A DNA stretch of 64,000 bases, taken from Cryptomeria japonica. Taxonomy: Eukaryota > Streptophyta > Pinopsida > Cupressales > Cupressaceae. Under the pieces are notes generated by a model that was not told the origin of the DNA, did no database searches, and saw nothing but the letters and a program-made list of their open reading frames with translations. Each line of letters begins with the position of its first letter. Within the stretch, counting starts at the first letter, position 1. Both the position numbers and the translations under genes were made by a program. The stretch covers positions 326,501-390,500 of the forward strand of contig NW_026728915.1 of assembly GCF_030272615.1 (NCBI RefSeq). The letters are read 5' to 3'. Of this stretch, positions 1 to 11,639 are shown piece by piece.

Positions 1-4
1 AGGA

Positions 5-920
5 ATGATTAACACTTCTTTCAAACCTCTCCCTTCTAAGGATGAAGAATATTTGAAGAATAATGTTGATATTTCTCCTAAAATGTGCCTCTCCCATGAG
101 AGTATCTTAGAGGAAGAGGAAGATATGATAAACACCTTTGTTAATGCTACCTTACCTTCTATATATGGTACCTATCCTAGAGAAAAAGTATTGATGGACA
201 TTAAGTTATTCTCTCCTAAATTTGGTATTACTAATGAGGGCACATCGGTACATGAAGGGGTTATGAACATTTCTTTCAAATATCTCCTTCCTAAGCATGA
301 ACTTTTGAAGAATGATGTTCATCTTTCTCCTAAAATATATGTCCCCCATAAAGAACATTTGGTGCAAATGGATAACATTGTGACTAACTTTCCTATTAAT
401 AGCATACCCTCTTATCAAATCAATGAATTTCCCACTAGAGATGAAGCATTAATGAGTTATGTTTATCCTTCTCCTAAATCTTGTATTACCCATAAAGATG
501 TCTTGGAAAAAGAAGACAAAATTATTAGCAATTTCCTTGATGTTGTCCCTTCGCAAGAAATATCCTTAGGGAGAAAAGAACCTAATCAATTCAATACCAT
601 TCATGCTTTTACTTATGAGAACCCTAGACCTAAAAAACCTCCTAATATCCTACAAGATGAAAAATACATATGTGAAAGAAGTATATGGAAAGGAAAATAG
701 AACAAAAATATGGTTCTAAAATACATCTCATTTAATACTTGTGCCAAAAATAAAGATCCCAATGTTCTTTTCACCTCCCTACCTAATCTTGATAGGGATA
801 CTAATCTTGTTGAGAAGCTTCATGATATCTTAGCTAAGATTTCCCTTTGGAACTTGATTCAAACTTCACCTTCATATCATAAGTTGATCCAAGAAGCCTT
901 ACAAAGGGTGATTCATTGTA
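5..920 (+). pseudogene. Element X internal protein with four SPK repeats plus pre-protease motif
   Basis: One reading frame runs from the left edge to about 920 with a single in-frame TAG at 698-700. The first 200 residues hold four imperfect repeats of about 45 residues, each centred on the tripeptide SPK. The repeats follow a pattern of P-x-K/R-D/E-E-x-L, then V-x-x-SPK, then H-K/E-x-x-L, then an acidic stretch and NF or TF. After the stop, residues around EKLHDILAKISLW resemble the conserved segment found between gag and protease in many plant Ty3/gypsy proteins; this is family recall, not a search. The frame then runs directly into the LTR at 927, so protease, RT and integrase are missing in this copy. 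The true start lies off the window or upstream. A shorter copy is at 4785-5291. The function of the SPK repeats is unknown to me. Confidence 0.6.
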
Positions 921-926
921 AGGGGG

Positions 927-2705
927 GGAGCACCCATATCCTTGCATGTCTTAAGTGGGGTGTTCATCCTCGAAATGAGAGAAAAAAAACTCTTAAATCA
1001 ATATGTTTCACACCCGAAACCAGACACAACATTGATATATGTCTTAAGCTGGGTTACACATCACCAAAACTAGAGAAAACAAACTCTTACATGGGATGTC
1101 CTCGAAACCAAGCATGTATCTGTCACTCGCCCCTTGGCATTTGCATTTACATTACATATCTAAAATAAGTTGATGCATGCTAGAAACCAAAGGAAGAAAA
1201 CTCTTATATGGGGTACTATATACTTGAAACTGGACATCACTTGTACACACACACATGAGGATGATTGGAACTAGAAAAACATAACTAGACTATTCCAACT
1301 CTCCTCCCCAACATGGATCACCTAGAAAAACACAACTAGGTGTAAGTATCTATGTCCTCTCTCATCATTATTGTTATGGATCATCTAAAATAAAACATCT
1401 AGGTTGTACTTATGCTCCGTTCTTCTCTTCTCATGAGCTCATAGATTTGCAATTTGTAGTTCGTAGATGATGTGTGCTTTTCTCTTTTATGTGACCACTT
1501 GTGTCCTTGAGATGGCATTTTTCAAGAATGATATTAGTGGTTGAAGAATTTTTATTATCAAGGTCTCTTCGGTTAGTTGAATTGAGGTCTTAATTTTAGT
1601 ACTAACCCCTTGTGTTATGTGTTCTTTTATTTTCTCTTGAATAGTATTCTATTACATTTTTAATTGTAGCATTATAAATTGTAGACCCTTTATTATTGTG
1701 TCCAATTTCACACTCTCCTAGCACCTATTTTAGTATTTCCCTTTCCTCTACGCATTATAAGAACTTTATTGTAATTAATTAATATTTAATTCAATATTAT
1801 GGGTCCTATTTCACTTTATTACATCATCACACTCTTATTTGGGCCCTTAATTCTAGGTGTTCCCTTTATTATTTTATCTTGATTTTTCCTTAATCGTACC
1901 CTAATTTTAACTCCCAAAGCATATTTCACATATCTAAGAACCTTGAATTGTTGCACCGAGCTAGGATTGAATTTGTAATTATGATACCTTGCATCCTTAT
2001 AAATTTAGAAAAAAATCGGTTGGACCATGGCATAGCACAATGGTCCCTACTTTTTCTCCCCGAATTTTGGGATTATGTTTTGGCAGTGTTATAATGTTTA
2101 AAGCTTCCTTTATGTGAAATTCTATCAATTCTAGGTCGGCCTAAAGGTGATTTTAATTTTAAAATCCCTATGTAAGGAATCCTTCTCAACTCATTTTTAG
2201 GCTAGGACTCTAAGCATCGTAAGTAGTCAACCTAAAGCATTCAAGTGTTCAAACATTCATCATCAATAATTTCTAGAGATCTTGAAGGTTGAATATTCTT
2301 CATTCAACCATTGTGAAGAAAATTACATCATTCATATGCAAGCATGTGCCTGTGATTAGGTTTTTGTCATGTCCATTCTATTTCATACAACATATGTGAT
2401 TACATTCAAGAAGCAAACCATCACTATCAACAATTGTAAATCTGAGGTATATCTTTCCATTATTTATTTTAGTATTTGTAATATTCCATTAAAGGTTAAT
2501 TACTAAACCATGGTTTGACTTAGGAAAACCTCTATTCCCAACCTATTTCCCCTTCTTTTTGTGTATAGGAAATGGATACAAAGTTGCAATCGGATAAGCA
2601 TGATTTACAATGAATAATTAGTCCCCGTTCGGAGAGATTTTAATTAATCCCCATTCGGAGAGATTTTTTTGGAGGACCAGCATGAACGATACCATGTTCC
2701 TCACA
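927..2705 (+). repeat. LTR of element X, left copy
   Basis: This 1.78-kb stretch matches 32618-35334 in the same orientation once a 796-bp insertion in the second copy is removed. A hand count over about 130 bases near 1320-1450 gives roughly 12% mismatch. The left end follows a G-run resembling a polypurine tract at 921-928; the terminal TG seen in the second copy has been lost here. The right end is ...TCACA, followed by a primer-site-like sequence. Internal sequence of X is found on both sides of this LTR, which is not expected of a single simple insertion. Confidence 0.7.
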
Positions 2706-3424
2706 TTTTAGGCACTCTTTTGGGGAGTAGGTTTGAATCTACTTACATTATTCAAATCCAGGTTAATGGCTTAATCTAATGATTGGCTCACTATTTTTGC
2801 ATTTTTACCTTCATTTAAGCACATTTATCCTAATTTTAGCATCTTCAATATTTTAATTCAACTTAAAGGGAAAGAAGAGGCACATTCAAAACCCCATGAG
2901 ATTTGATAAGAATCTAGATCTACTAGGTTTAGATCTATCAAATTCCTATTTTTCCCTAATGTAGTGCTCCCTAATCAAACTTAGATGTTTTACTACATCC
3001 AATGCTTGAAACCCTAATTTTCACCATTACAGTAATTTTATGAAAAAAATTATATTTATAATTTGATAAAAAATATTATAAAATACAATTGCAGTTTTAT
3101 TGTATATAAAAAAAAATTATATAAAAAATGATTTGCATTCTCTTTTGTAAAGAGTGAAGAACAATTTAATTCTCAAGTAAAAATTATGTACAAAATTGTT
3201 AAAAAAACATTTACATTGTTATTTATCAATACTGAAAAACAATTTAATTGTCACATAAAAAATATTTATAAGTGAAATCTAAATAGATTAACCTACTTAA
3301 TTAACTAGTAAAGGTTAATATTTACACCTTGGCTACATCCTAACTAAAAGAACTTAGAAGACCTTATGAGTTCTTTCTCGATCTTATTACATTAAACTTT
3401 ATACTAGCCCATAAATGCCAAAAT
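2706..3424 (+). other. Element X leader with degraded primer binding site; AT-rich, no gene
   Basis: Bases 2709-2727 (TAGGCACTCTTTTGGGGAG) resemble the arginine-tRNA primer site used by Ogre/Tat-type elements, and the second LTR is followed by a matching site at 35338-35356. The first 350 bases of this leader are repeated at 35335-35682. From about 3030 the sequence becomes very A+T rich with no reading frame that looks coding. Confidence 0.55.
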
Positions 3425-4290
3425 TTAAATTAGTCTATTGATTTTTTTAAAACAAACCATATGACCTAGAAATATGACACCAAGAATATAGACAAAATCA
3501 AAACAAAAACTATTTTTCCAAGTATTAATATTATCACAAAGTATATCAATAATGAGGTAAGATTTGTGTAGAGTAACTTTGTCAAAGGTAATAAGCACAC
3601 CAAAAGAGTCAAGTATGCTCTTTAGGGTGTTAGGGATCCAATATTTATGGGGAAGCCAAACACGTACACCGCATACGACCAACCTCTTGATGTGAGCTAA
3701 ACATGAAAATTGAGTAAAACTAATAAAAATTATATTTTGTTGTGTGATTGTTGATTCACCCCAGTGCTCTTGCACCAAATTTTCATCTTTAGCCACATTA
3801 AAAGTGTTTTTTTTACCAAATTGTATGTGATAGATATTTTTCAATAAGGAGAAACAATTAAAACTCAACAAAAAAAAGGATTTTGAGAAAAGGTGTCGGT
3901 CATAACAATTATTTTTTTGGGGCGTAATTAAATAACTGGAAGGGTCAACACCTATTATATAAAAATAAAAATAAAACTTTTGACAAATTTCATGAAGACT
4001 TGCAGAATACATAGAAAATGAAAATAAACCCCAAGAAAACAAAATTAAAATATGACTAATCACCCTTGGCATAGCTGGAAAAGACAACAAAAAATATGGC
4101 TATTGCAACCAAAAGGATCCCAAGAAACTATAATAGGATCAAGAGAAACTAAATGTCCAAACCCTAAGACAAAAAGAAAAGAAAAGGAAGATTCATCAAG
4201 AAACTTGGAGATCCACCTGTCCATCCCGTAATATTCACCTGTAGTATCATTTGGTGTGATGCCCTCTACCTGTATGGTTCCTTCCAAACC
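3425..4290 (-). pseudogene. LINE ORF1 fragment with DUF4283-like segment
   Basis: Read on the minus strand, 3530-3673 encodes a segment with VWLPHKYW, then a spacing of small hydrophobic residues, then FGV-x-x-x-FD, and then a K/S/YLII-x-x-IL-x-x-I strand. That order matches the DUF4283 fold found in plant LINE ORF1 proteins and related nucleic-acid binding proteins. Another short frame on the same strand (4060-4287) may be its upstream part in a shifted frame. No zinc knuckle or reverse transcriptase is seen nearby, so this is an isolated piece lodged in the internal region of element X. Similarity is judged by eye; it could be a chance match. Confidence 0.4.
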
Positions 4291-4784
4291 CTCCAGTTGA
4301 ATGTAAGATTTGATCTATTCTAGGTCTTCATTGTTCTCCATCTTTGTCCAGTTCTACAAAAATTCCAACCCCCTCAAAGCTATACATTTGTTATCTTGGT
4401 ATTCCTCCTCCTCATCAAATAGAACGAAGAGACTTTGGGCATATTCACAAACATTTAATAAAAGTCTTCGGGGATAGGAATGAATTTTTTTGGTCTTTAT
4501 TCAACAAAACATCATCGAGTCCACCCAAAAAATTTCCTTTGAAGATTTTGGCTTAGAGAATTCTTTCCTTTATCCTTATTCAACCCCAATTCCATGACAA
4601 TGGCTAAAAATATAGAGGAAATGTCCATGTAGAGTAAATGTTCGCATTTACGCGAAATTTGCTATCAGCAGTCATGAATTCATCACCCAAAATTTTCTTC
4701 ATAACATGCCGAATGAGTGGGTGGTCATAACAGAAAATAACTTTTAGCCGTTTATCTTTAGGTTAGTTTTTGAAGAGGTTAGCC
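4291..4784. other. No recognisable feature
   Basis: About 490 bases between the LINE-like fragment and the resumed X coding sequence. Short open frames occur on both strands but none shows a recognisable motif. Confidence 0.5.
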
Positions 4785-5291
4785 TATTTGAAGAATAATG
4801 TTGATATTTCTCCTAAAAAGTGCCTCTCCATGAGAGTATCTTAGAGGAAGAGGAGGATATCATAAACACCTTCGTTAATGCTACCTTACCTTCCATATAT
4901 GGTACCTCTCCTAGAGAAAAAGTGTTGATGAACATTGAGTTATTAATACATAGCTAATTTAATACTTGTGCCAAAAAGAAAGATCCCAATAATATTTTCA
5001 CCTCCTTATCTCCCACCCCCCTCATCTTATAAAAAATGTTGATAGGGAACCTAATCTTGTTGAGAAGCTTCATGATATCTTAGCTAAGATTTCCCTTTGG
5101 GACTTGATTGAAACTTCACGTTCATATCATAAGTTAATCCAAGAAGCCTTACAAAGGGTGATTCATCACTCTTCTTCTAAACCAAATGATATTACATTGT
5201 CACAAGATGAATTTTCTTTTATAGAGGTTAAAATAGAGATCATCCCCTTATGATTACTTCTTACATTTATGAACAAAAGATAAGAGGTACT
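4785..5291 (+). pseudogene. Element X internal protein, second copy, deleted and cut by the Tat insertion
   Basis: 4785-4945 repeats 47-205 of the first copy, and 4950-5165 repeats 732-920. The intervening bases, which hold most of repeats two to four of the SPK protein, are missing, and frameshifts are present. The copy goes further than the first at its right end: after the pre-protease motif it continues with a serine-rich, acidic segment to about 5255, sequence lost from the left copy. At 5292 it is interrupted by the TG of the Tat element LTR. Confidence 0.6.
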
Positions 5292-8200
5292 TGTTACCAA
5301 ACTTTTATCACACTTAAAATTTTGGTGACCTATTACAGGTCTATATATTGTAGATAAAAAGATACACAAAAAATTTTCCAATAGTTTTCTATCTTTATTA
5401 AATAAATATGTACACCATACAAGTATCTTATTTCTGAATATGCACTGTTTTAGATCAAGAGACATATATATGAAAAAACAGCTGCATGTAATACATCTTA
5501 ATTTATAAAGAACAAAGTAATTACAAGATCCTATATAAGTTGTGGGAATAGCTGAGAGTGGATCACACTGATAATAGAAATGCAAACACAAAAGAAAGAG
5601 AAGAATTTATGGAGAAAGGAAATAAAGAATCCATCATTGCCTGGATAGGTTGATGAGTTCTAAAAAAGTGTCTTCTAAATAGATTTGTTGATTAAAGCAC
5701 CTCGTTGTCCACCCATGAGATGACCTGAAACAGAGATAGAAATGGTTTTGTTAGAGCTCTAGGTTATCCCTTTCACTTCTACATACAAAATGCTACTCCT
5801 AGTGTGCCTACACTGGTATATCAGATTCTGATTAGATCAATACCAAAAAGATGCCATGAGATATCAGCAAGAAACATGTTTTTAGCTAACTTGTTTGTTT
5901 CATGTGCAAATACAGGTTTTCATTTCATATCCATCCTATATGTGGGTTGAAATACGCTCCCGAAGGGGTTGCTGAGAGATCAGCATACATGTCACTACTG
6001 TTAGGGTGACACTAATAAGCTACCAAACATAAAATAGAACTGTATTCATGGTCCTATGCACTGCTACTTAATGATAAGCATAAACCATCGAATAACAATG
6101 CATCCAACAATGAATAGAATTGAATTCAATGTCTGACAAATGAATAACTCTATCACACGAGCATGAAGGTAAATAATGAATCAGACTACTCCAAGAATCA
6201 CAAGACATTTGTAAAAGTTACTGTACTTGGTGAGATTGATAAAGAAGTTTACAAGATGATCAAGTAATATCTTTATGACATTCACTGTCAGACAACAGTA
6301 TGGAGTAGTCAAGTGTGCAATATGTTTTAAAACAATCATTTATGAGAATTTCATGTGAAAGCCTAGCCATACAAAAGTGTAGTCTACAAGGTTTCTATAA
6401 CAGTCAACGCTCACAGGAATATAAAAAATACACAGAGACCTCATTTTATCATAGAAATAAACAGGTCAAAGAAGTGATATTGCAGTCAAAAAACAGTGAA
6501 TGTTATTGAAAACATAGTCACAATCGAAATAGTAAAAATAGTCCTATAAGCACCCGTGCATCAAGGGCATGGACTATCATCAAATGCACAGAGTAAAAAA
6601 ACATATTCTTAGCTAGAAAATTGTGATATACAATTGCATATTAAAGGCGAAGTTTTCATTGCAACATTAGGCCATCTAAGAATATTAAGGATAGTATCTA
6701 TAACTAAGAATGACAGGTATGGAAAAGAAGTGATAATGATGATATTGAAAACAAACAGCTTTAAGAAAACATATCCCAAACACTAGGAGTTTGGAGAGTG
6801 AAAATAAGAAGTCATAGAGATTGATGACAAAGTAAAAGCTTAATACACCCTTCGAAACAAATCATAGTACAATCAGAATGTATACACTATGGTATGACTA
6901 CTTCGGTCATAAGGCAAGTCTAAATGGCAATGTATATTATCCCAAAGAAGGTGTAAATGGTTATTTATCAAGATCAATGAACAGATCTGGTTATCACATT
7001 ATCAAAGCCATTATAGAAGCCCTCAAAGCTTCCATTGATGCAATCATAGAATATGATCATATCACATGGTGTGAGTAACCTTGAAATAAGAATTCACACA
7101 GATCATATTAGTGGCAAGTTAGGATATTAGGATAAAGATCGCCATATTCAAGGACAAATGATACATACGGAACATTGAAAAGACAGTCATCAAAGCCTTT
7201 GGAGACAAAGATTTGATAACAGAGCAGTCCTTGTTTTAGAGGATAGTAATGTTATAGACTATCAGTAAGGAGTGCCAATGGTCATGAGGTGTATAATGTA
7301 AAACAATGAAAAAGTAATCATTATTGATGAACAACAAGGCCATTAAACTAGTATGAATACAGTCCACAGATGTAAGATAGTCATGTTCTCATCTAGAGTC
7401 AAGATGATTTGATTCAAACATCTTGATAGTATAAAATCACAGTTAATAGTGAAAAGAGAACCTCCATTCTTGGTGTTAAATCATTAAGAGCAGTAATTGC
7501 AAGAGACAGTGGATTTCTACCAAATTAGTGATTATCAGAGAAGTCACAATACCATGATCAACAATGAAATTTATGCAGTTATGACAAGATATCAAAGGGG
7601 CAAGCTTCGATCATCAGTGTTGATATTCATGCTTTTGTAGCAGAATATTCAAAGCATGCCCAATTAAGGAAGACATGTATTAGTGACTGAGATAGTTATT
7701 ACAAAAGTATCATTATGTACAGTGCAATTATAATAGTTTTAGAAAAGGACAGTGCTGATAAAAGACAAGATCAACTTTGACAAAGACAATAGATATTATT
7801 GTCAAGATCATTATAATGATGAATCATTGAGTTTCCATTTTCAGTCAAGTTTCTAATCACCAAACACAGTGGACAATAATATTAAGAGCTTTATCATAAT
7901 ATCAATAACATACAGTCACATAAAATAGATAGTGCGCAAATTTCTAAATGCAGCCATAGGGATGAAGACAGTCAATGGGCACAAAAGATATAACAAACAA
8001 ACCATGCGAAGAAGCAGTATGGATAGATTTCTATACATATTCATAGAGAGAACTCACAGAACCATAAAGGCTACTACATTAAAATGATCATAGTCCCAGT
8101 GAGCAGTAAGTCTTGAGTTAATAACATAATCATCAAAAACTAATTGCAGATTCTCTAACACTGAACTCTATGTGGTAAGGAGACAACAAACCAACTTACA

Positions 8201-11200
8201 GATGCAGTGCATTTTTTAGGAAAGAAAGGAATAACACCAAAGAACAATTAGAAGATATCAAAGCACAATAATATATTGTGTAAAAGACAGTCACCCTGCA
8301 TATTAATCACTCAAAGGTAATCACTATCAAAAGTCATTAAAGCACCTACAATAGTATATCTTCTAAGTGAAGGGCCTATATACACTTAAGATAGATAAAA
8401 GAGCTATTAGCAACACAGTCCAGTGATGAGACCCAATCATGTCAATGATTTTACACTCATAAAGATTCATAGATTAAGCCATAATAGGAACAACCAATGA
8501 ATATATTATGACTCGCTACAAGAAATCATATATATAGGTTCGAGAAGACCATTTTTTGCACATATAGATGGTAATATTAAGTCACAAGGCAGATACTAAA
8601 TCATATATGTGACCATTGAGGTGTATAAGACTGTCACAAAGAAAAAGTCACCATATAGAGAAAGGTGTTTAAGGATGTAGATCAAACAATAGTCAGAGAA
8701 CAATTATAAGGAACCTATAGCGACACTCACATTAATGATCATAGAGGTCACAACAGTCTTAGAACAGTCCAAAAATATTATTGTTATCTTAGATAAAGCA
8801 GAAATAACTATGTTATTAGGCATAGTGAGCAGATTGACAGAGAGGATGGGACACAAGTCACTTCACCAAGGATAATCAAGCAACAATTAAAGTGCAAGCA
8901 TGGATACCTTCAAATTTATATAACAGTCATATAAACCCCAAAGCATAGTAATAGAGGTAGTTCATGAAGTTATACCGACATAACAACAAAAAGGATTCAT
9001 GTTCACCATCAAAAGTAAGCAAGAACATCATCATAGTAGCACAGAATGAGCATTCATGATATAGTATTCCATATTTTAATATAATCACTATGACAATAAG
9101 AGGATCCCAATCCACAAGTCAAAGTGGATATATAGTTCAGAGAAGCTTCAATACAAATCCTTTCTATTATAAAGAACAATCATGAAACATCATGCACAAG
9201 CAGTGAATGGAGATGGCCAAAGATAGATATGAAAAGGAGGAAGTGGCCAGCCATAAGGAATATAGATATAAGTACAATCCTAAAATAAGGTCTTAGATTT
9301 TTAGTATAAGCTACCCCTTATCAATGATCTTAAATCAAATTATGTTTGGAATCCTGAACACAGAGGTATGTTAGACCACAAAATAGTGATAAAGCATCTT
9401 AAAGAACAAATCTTATACCAAGAGAAGTCATTAGTGTCTCAAATTAATCTTTAGTATGAGAAACAATATATTACAATCTATAGTTGAACGCGTATAAAAA
9501 TAGTGGATAAATAAATGTGGAAGCTACCGTTCTAGTTCTCAATGCTTTATGAAGATAAAGCAAAACCTCAATAATAAACCATTTTGCGAAAAGAGTTCAT
9601 AAAAGCCCAGTATCAATCATAAAAATACCCCAAGTCAATAGGACTACAAAAATGCATGCATTAAAGAAAGAAACTACTATGTTTTTCATGGAATATGCCA
9701 GAAAGAAAAAAAATAATGCATACCTCACTCGACATCATACAAATTTTTCAGTGGTAACCCATCAAAAAGCCAAACCCTAGCTTTGAATCATGCAAGAAGA
9801 ACATGCATGACGGCTACCCACAAGCTTCTTAGTGAAGACAGATGCAAAAAAAAAAGTTTAAAGGGTTTTTGAAATGTTTTTACCTTTGCGAGCCCTATCC
9901 CTATTAGATTTTAATGGGCTTATTTTTATTTTCAAAACCTTTCGTTTATTTTTTTATTCATGGTGGTCATGTTTTTCCATCGGGGACTTAGGTCCTAATG
10001 AGTCATGCAAGCCGTGGGGGGATTAAAACCCCTAATATTTTTTTTTTTTAGTGCAGGTCATTCTTATTGTAATTAATTATTAATAATGGTAAAAAGAAAA
10101 TAAAAAAGCACATGTCATCATTAATATATAAATATAATAATTTAATAATTAATTATTTCACTTACGTAAATAAAAGTATATGCAAAGATAAATAAATAAT
10201 ACTTTTATTTATTTAAACAAAATAATCAATCAATAAATGCACATTTAATGGGAGAGGCACTTGTTCAGTTCAGAACTATTTTTGGCTTCTTGGTTCAAGA
10301 AATTTTCAAAAAAGAGTGAGTGCTTTTTACAGAGATATTATTATCTTTTCTAGAGCTATATCTGGCAGTTCAGTTCATCATGCAAGTTTCACATGGGGAG
10401 AATCATTTTTGGCACACAGATATGCAAATTTTTGGACTAGGAGATTATTTTTTCAATGGACATATTTTTTTGGGCGAGATTGATAATTTTATATATGATA
10501 GTGGGAGTTGCTGTTGGAGTCCTATTTTAAGCATTTGAGGCTATTTTTGGTAGGATTATGCATGAAGTTTTTATCTTTTTTGGGCAAATTCGCCAAAGGC
10601 TTTTTCTCATGCATATTTTCTATTAAGGTTTTTGAAGGAGATGTACATGATGGGTTCTATATATTCTCCTCTCTCCTTTTTTCCCTTTGGTTCTTTCATT
10701 TTTGCATACACATTTTTGCAAAAAAGAATTTTATCTCAACACTTTAGTTTATTTTTCAGTTTTATATAGCAGATTTCTTTTGACATTACAGAGTTTCAGG
10801 AGTTTGCCTTAGCAATTGTGCATGTTCATTTTGCAAATTTGATAAAGATTTACTACTTTTTAATCCAAAAACCTTTGAATTTCAGCTTCTTTCATGTGCA
10901 TGTATCCTTTCTTTTCATATAATCACAGGTTTTAGGTTGTGTGGAAGAGATAATTGTCAATTTGGTTATGAAACTGGTTTTCCTTCCAATTTTATGATTT
11001 TCTTAGCCTTCTTGGGAAATGTTTATGTGGTTGAAGAGTATAATTATTTTGTGTGGACGAAATTCTCTCATATTTTTGCGATTTTTTAGGCTATTACCAT
11101 TGTAATTTATGTGTATCACCTCCTAGTTTAGTTGCAGATTTTAGTATTTTCAAATTGTTTCTCTCTTTTCCACATCAGTAATTTAGTTTTTTAGGAGGGA

Positions 11201-11335
11201 TTCAAGGGAAGCCGATCCATAACCCGGAGATTCACCTTCACTTTGACCAACCCACAGGCTCGAAGGTGTTTCTATGTTTCACAAGATTGCTTGGTTTCTC
11301 ACTTAGCATCATGGGTGCAATCCTTCATGACAACA
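5292..11335 (+). repeat. 5' LTR of the Tat element, about 6.0 kb
   Basis: The left end is TGTTACCAAACTTTTATCAC, matched by TGTTTCCAAAATTTTATCAC at 18101. The copies stay collinear from here to about 9465, where the 3' copy is interrupted. The right end CAACA (11331-11335) is placed by the primer site that follows at 11341; the last 1.87 kb has no partner in this window to confirm it. A hand count over 144 bases gives about 10% divergence between the two LTRs. Small frames at 6878-7078 (+) and 8927-9115 (-) persist in both LTRs but are probably incidental. Confidence 0.7.
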
Positions 11336-11340
11336 ATTTT

Positions 11341-11359
11341 TGGCATGCCCGGTGGGACC
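11341..11359 (+). promoter_or_regulatory. Primer binding site of the Tat element
   Basis: TGGCATGCCCGGTGGGACC lies five bases after the CA that ends the LTR. This form, TGGC followed by CCCGGTGGGACC, is the kind of primer site seen in Tat-type plant elements. The matching tRNA is not assigned here. Confidence 0.6.
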
Positions 11360-11639
11360 TGTTTGAGTTGTTTCAGCTCAAAAAAAGCCTCCATTTGTGC
11401 CATTGTTTTGGTATTGACAACAGTATTACAACCTATTAAACTTATTTTCCTAAGTACTCGACGACTCTATTTTCTAGGTTTATGTGCATAATAGGTTTTA
11501 ACAACATATGAGAAAGTATCAAACTAGATAGAGCGAGGATCCAATTGAGCATATTGAACTACCACCATTGCATAGAAGGTTGAGGACATCAAAAAAGATG
11601 AGAAAGCACCATAATCAGTAGTTGAATTTCCACAAGATT

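Noticed and set aside
10320-10747. Two overlapping plus frames of 72 and 79 codons rich in Phe and Leu
   Set aside because: They lie in the T-rich 3' part of the Tat 5' LTR and look like composition effects; no signal peptide and mature domain pattern is convincing.
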